This document shows positions 61,363 through 64,000 of a DNA stretch of 64,000 nt, one piece after another. How positions within the stretch are numbered: position 1 is the first letter of the stretch; the number at the start of each line of letters is the position of its first letter. The stretch covers positions 1-64,000 of the forward strand of contig NZ_JACJOF010000027.1 in the NCBI RefSeq assembly GCF_014695395.1, written 5' to 3'. The translations under genes and the position numbers were made by a program. Below the pieces are notes generated by a model that ran no database searches, had not been told where the DNA came from, and worked only from the letters and a program-made list of their open reading frames with translations. Source of the DNA: Nodosilinea sp. FACHB-131 (GTDB lineage: Bacteria > Cyanobacteriota > Cyanobacteriia > Phormidesmidales > Phormidesmidaceae).

Positions 61363-62661
61363 ATGGCAGCTCAACGTCAATCAGCCCGCCAGCGTCTGGT
61401 GGATGCGGCATTTCAGCTGTTTTCTAGCCAAGGGGTAGGCACTACTACTACCCGGCAGGTGGCCGATTTAGCGGGTGTTAACGAAGTCACATTGTTTCGC
61501 CAGTTTGGTAGCAAGCATGGCTTGCTTGCAGCGGTCATGACTGAGGCTGAGGTGTTGTCTGGCCCAGATTATGGGTTTGACCTAGCGGCTCTAGCCCAAG
61601 CCCCCACTGACCAGGCTTTGAGAGATTTTCTGAGCCAGTGTTTGGCTACCCTCGATCAACTCTCCGAGCTGGTACGGTCGGTGATTGGTGAGGCCGGGCA
61701 GTTTTCCGCAGACAATAGCCAGGCTATGGGGCGCGGCCTGCAAACCATTCGCGACTTCATCGCTGAATATCTGGAGGCGCATCTGGCCCCAGGGGAAGCC
61801 GCTGGCCTGCCCCCTGAGGAAGTGGCAGGGTTGGTAATGGCGCTGCTTCTGGGCTATGCCGCGATCGACGGCACCACCGCAGGCGCTAACGACAGCGTAG
61901 AATTTCACAGTTTATGGGCCAGCAGGAGCGCTTTTATTGAGAATGTCGTCAGCTGGCTGCTCAGCCTCCGGCCCCGTGATGAGTCTGGTCTTGCCACAGC
62001 CCAGCCTAGCCTTACTCCCCCCAACACAGAGAGCTGGATCGACCTCCCCGCCCCAGTGGTGCACGAGATTATGCAGGTGGCCCGCAAGGCTGGCAACCAG
62101 ACCCATGCCCTGATCTACGTGCTGCTGGGGGCTGGGGTGGCGGCAGCAGAGGTGCCGCTACTAACCCGCGCTAGCGCCCTTTACGACAGCAGCCAGCACA
62201 TTTTGCTAGTTGGCCCTCAGCATCGTCAGGTGCCTCTCAACCAGTGGATTATGGGTCGGCGTTACGGCACCTACACCAAAAACCCGCTTACCCGCTGGCT
62301 TAAAAGCCGCAGCGACGCGTCATCAGCCATGTTTTTAGGGCCAGACGATCAGCCAATTACGCCCTTGAGGGTGCGGCAACTGTGGGCCGAGGTGACAACC
62401 AGCATCATGTCGCCCACCGGCGAATCGCTTGGCGTTGAGCAGGCCCGCGCCACTTGGTGCGTCGAAATGCTGCTAAGAGGGCTAAATCGTCAACAGCTAA
62501 GCCTGCTGAGCGGGCTATCGGTCGAGCTGCTCGACCCGTTGGTGCAAAAAGCCCAGGCGCGATCGGCCTTGGCCCAAGCCCTACGCCTCGATCAACAGCC
62601 TGGTTCAGCCCCAGCCAATCTCGATCAGCCTAGTGATATCAGCGCTGGTGCCAAAGATTAG
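61363..62661 (+). CDS. TetR-family regulator with tyrosine-recombinase-like C-terminal half
   Basis: 432 residues, about twice the usual TetR length. Residues 5-60 are the TetR helix-turn-helix (RQRLVDAAFQLFSSQGVGTT, TTRQVADLAGVNEVTLFRQF); 65-200 form the ligand domain (LSQCLATLDQLSELVRSVIG). From about 225 on comes a second domain that looks like the catalytic core of tyrosine recombinases: HALIYVLLGAGVAAAEVPLL (box I, with the Arg lost), ALYDSSQHILLV, and RATWCVEMLLRGLNRQQLSL with LLSGLS (box II; Arg retained, first His and final Tyr not seen). Recombination activity is therefore unlikely, but the fold may add DNA contacts. Divergent from desC; two operator-like repeats precede it. Confidence 0.82.
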   Translation: MAAQRQSARQRLVDAAFQLFSSQGVGTTTTRQVADLAGVNEVTLFRQFGSKHGLLAAVMTEAEVLSGPDYGFDLAALAQAPTDQALRDFLSQCLATLDQLSELVRSVIGEAGQFSADNSQAMGRGLQTIRDFIAEYLEAHLAPGEAAGLPPEEVAGLVMALLLGYAAIDGTTAGANDSVEFHSLWASRSAFIENVVSWLLSLRPRDESGLATAQPSLTPPNTESWIDLPAPVVHEIMQVARKAGNQTHALIYVLLGAGVAAAEVPLLTRASALYDSSQHILLVGPQHRQVPLNQWIMGRRYGTYTKNPLTRWLKSRSDASSAMFLGPDDQPITPLRVRQLWAEVTTSIMSPTGESLGVEQARATWCVEMLLRGLNRQQLSLLSGLSVELLDPLVQKAQARSALAQALRLDQQPGSAPANLDQPSDISAGAKD

Positions 62662-62678
62662 AGCTATAGCAAAAGAGC

Positions 62679-62709
62679 GAAAAGTAGAAGAGTGAAAAGT
62701 AGAAGAGTG
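62679..62709. repeat. 15-bp direct repeat, two copies
   Basis: GAAAAGTAGAAGAGT occurs twice in succession. It lies in the 323-base spacer 62662-62984, which has no other gene or clear feature. Confidence 0.6.
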
Positions 62710-62984
62710 AAAATGCCCAACAGGCTTGAATTCTGGTATTTGGGGTGGTCCTAAACTCAGAGCTTCGTCTGCTGTGTGAGCCAAGAACTTTCTGACGCTA
62801 TGTGATCTAAACGACATCGATCGCTACCCAAACGAATACCGCAGAGAACTCAGGGTAGTAGAGATTGCCGTCGTAACTCTGCCCTTGCTGTAGGGAAACC
62901 CGTATGGTTTTGGGTATGAAATAGCACGGAGTAAATCTGTAGTTACGGAGACAATCCTTTGTCGCTACAGGCAGTCGAGCAACC

Positions 62985-63320
62985 ATGGCATTTCCGCAAA
63001 GTTTGTCAACGTTTTCTTCAATGAATCAGGTGTTAGAGGCCATTGAAGATCTTTTTGCAGCTGAGTTAGAGCGCACGGGTTCACCTTGGATGAGTAGCCA
63101 CCGGCTGGGGGAATTGTTTGTGGCAGCCTATGGATTAGACCTGAAGAGACTGATTGAGCAACGAGGCTATGGCAAAGATCTGAGGTATTTTTTGACCAGC
63201 AGCAGAAGATTCTCGATTTATAACTATCATCAGCCCGAAAAATATTATCTCGCTCCGCTGAGGCTGGTTGTGCCAAACGTTTTGAAAAGCGGTTGGCTGG
63301 CACCGAAGTTACGCCATTGA
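62985..63320 (+). CDS. Small protein resembling OST-HTH/LOTUS winged helix
   Basis: 111 residues from ATG. The core MNQVLEAIEDLFAAELERTG, WMSSHRLGELFVAAYGLDL, RLIEQRGYGKDLRYFLTSSR and RFSIYNYHQPEKYYL follows the helix-turn-helix-plus-wing pattern of LOTUS/OST-HTH domains (G-Y-x-x-L before a strand). Those domains bind RNA, and in bacteria are often attached to nucleases. Here it is alone. The similarity is by eye and moderate. Confidence 0.5.
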   Translation: MAFPQSLSTFSSMNQVLEAIEDLFAAELERTGSPWMSSHRLGELFVAAYGLDLKRLIEQRGYGKDLRYFLTSSRRFSIYNYHQPEKYYLAPLRLVVPNVLKSGWLAPKLRH

Positions 63321-63433
63321 GTGAATCTTGCTTGAGCAGAGGGCTTTCTAATCCCTACAATCTACGTGAAACCGCATGAACGCCGTCGCTGAGAGCGACG
63401 GCGAAGCCTGCTAGGCGTGGTTGTTGGGAGCGG

Positions 63434-63925
63434 TTATACCAGCGGTAGCCAGGGTAAATCGGTGGGGCCAGGGTCAATGCCAAGCTGACATAGCAGGGTA
63501 GTGACTTGGCCACGGTGATGGGTTTGATGGTTAAACAAGTGGGTGACCAGCAGCCAGATGGGCAGCCGACGAACTTGCCGGTCAATGTTGCTGGTGTACT
63601 CAAAGGACTGGGCTAGCCAGGCTGGGGTGAAGGTGGCCACCCAGTCTATCAGCGCGGTATCCATCTCAGTGCGAGCCTGGTAGAGTTCGTCGAAGTCGGC
63701 GTAGAGGTCTTGGCCCAGGTTGGGGCAGGGCTGGTGGCTAAGGCGGCATACCCAAACGCGATCGCCGTACAGCAAGTGGTTGAGTGTGGCATGGATAGAC
63801 TTGAAAAACGCGCCCCGGTCGGCCTTGCGATCGCCATCCGAGAGCTGGGCGCAGCAGGCATAAATTTTCCCATTCATCCACTGGTTGTAGCGGACCATGG
63901 TGCGGTAGTAGTCGGGATGATTCAT
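63434..63925 (-). CDS. DinB-family metal-binding four-helix protein
   Basis: 163 residues. MVRYNQWMNGKIYACCAQLS, HATLNHLLYGDRVWVCRL (first His) and THLFNHQTHHRGQVTTLL (two His) are typical of the DinB/YfiT four-helix bundle with a three-histidine metal site. Many are thiol-S-transferases; the reaction of this one is unknown. The start codon overlaps the stop of an upstream gene on the same strand (ATGA). Confidence 0.9.
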   Translation of the reverse strand: MNHPDYYRTMVRYNQWMNGKIYACCAQLSDGDRKADRGAFFKSIHATLNHLLYGDRVWVCRLSHQPCPNLGQDLYADFDELYQARTEMDTALIDWVATFTPAWLAQSFEYTSNIDRQVRRLPIWLLVTHLFNHQTHHRGQVTTLLCQLGIDPGPTDLPWLPLV

Positions 63926-64000
63926 GGCTGTGGGTGGAAATTGCTGTTGGGCCAGGGGCCAGGCGGTTCGTCAGGCAGGTCTTCGCCAACGACCTTGGTG
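63922..64000 (-). CDS. C-terminal tail of a gene continuing past the window
   Basis: Frame open from the edge to TGA at 63922-63924; reads TKVVGEDLPDEPPGPWPNSN and FHPQP. The stop overlaps the DinB ATG by four bases, the usual sign of coupled translation, so the two genes probably form an operon. Proline-rich end, no family assignable. Confidence 0.45.
   Translation of the reverse strand, partial: TKVVGEDLPDEPPGPWPNSNFHPQP

Overview
The window is chromosomal DNA of a cyanobacterium, most likely a filamentous Leptolyngbya/Nodosilinea-type organism. The evidence is the many copies of the octamer GCGATCGC (HIP1) in genes and spacers, a tmRNA whose tag reads ANNIVPFARKAAPVAA, an NblB-like phycobilisome-degradation protein, a DUF6439 protein, a delta-9 acyl-lipid desaturase of the DesC type, and short palindromic repeats of kinds common in cyanobacterial spacers. 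Base composition is GC-rich except for about 3.2-7.9 kb, which is visibly AT-richer and almost free of HIP1.

Layout. 0-3.2 kb is a decayed accessory edge: the N-terminus of an insertion-sequence transposase, a DUF4058 gene starting at TTG, a HicB-like antitoxin with a stop at codon 4, a small basic protein, an 84-bp tandem duplication carrying 11-bp iterons, and a small gene broken by a 26-bp hairpin insertion. 3.2-8 kb is an AT-rich accessory block: a two-gene CHAT-protease operon, a GFA protein, a two-helix ion channel and a small membrane protein. 8-14.6 kb holds a secreted helical-repeat protein, a small secreted protein, gene remnants, a P-domain metalloprotease and an FdhF/YdeP-type molybdopterin oxidoreductase. 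14.6-19.4 kb is a minus-strand SWIM protein / VapBC / SNF2 helicase cluster. 19.5-28.6 kb has Cu,Zn superoxide dismutase, a pentapeptide-repeat protein, a Uma2 nuclease-like protein, TspO, an FAD amine-oxidase-like enzyme with a decayed partial copy 0.7 kb downstream, two small membrane proteins and rsgA with a structured leader. 28.9-37 kb is gluconokinase, a chorismate-mutase-like protein, a secreted phospholipase D with an EF-hand, an M42 aminopeptidase, a CBS protein, NblB, an RsbW-type anti-sigma kinase and two tRNAs. 37-43.5 kb carries an acyltransferase, YchJ, DUF4268, an SGNH hydrolase, rplU-rpmA and ssrA. 44-52 kb has a methylglyoxal-synthase-like/diacylglycerol-kinase fusion, a membrane CHAT-TPR protein, a secreted S9 peptidase and enolase. 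52-64 kb includes a DUF2188 protein, membrane proteins, a saccharopine-dehydrogenase-like protein, a Zur-like regulator, purS-purQ, a thioredoxin-like ferredoxin, desC divergent from a TetR regulator with a recombinase-like C-terminal half, and DinB.

How the genes may work together. Core functions (ribosome proteins and maturation, purine synthesis, glycolysis, trans-translation, lipid acylation and desaturation) are interleaved with stress, proteolysis and conflict modules. The best candidates for undescribed biology are the two-gene CHAT operon at 3.2-4.9 kb, in which both proteins carry a similar N-terminal helical segment, and the TetR/dead-tyrosine-recombinase fusion at 61.4 kb facing desC across a repeated operator-like sequence. 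Function assignments rest on motifs read by eye; no database search was possible.
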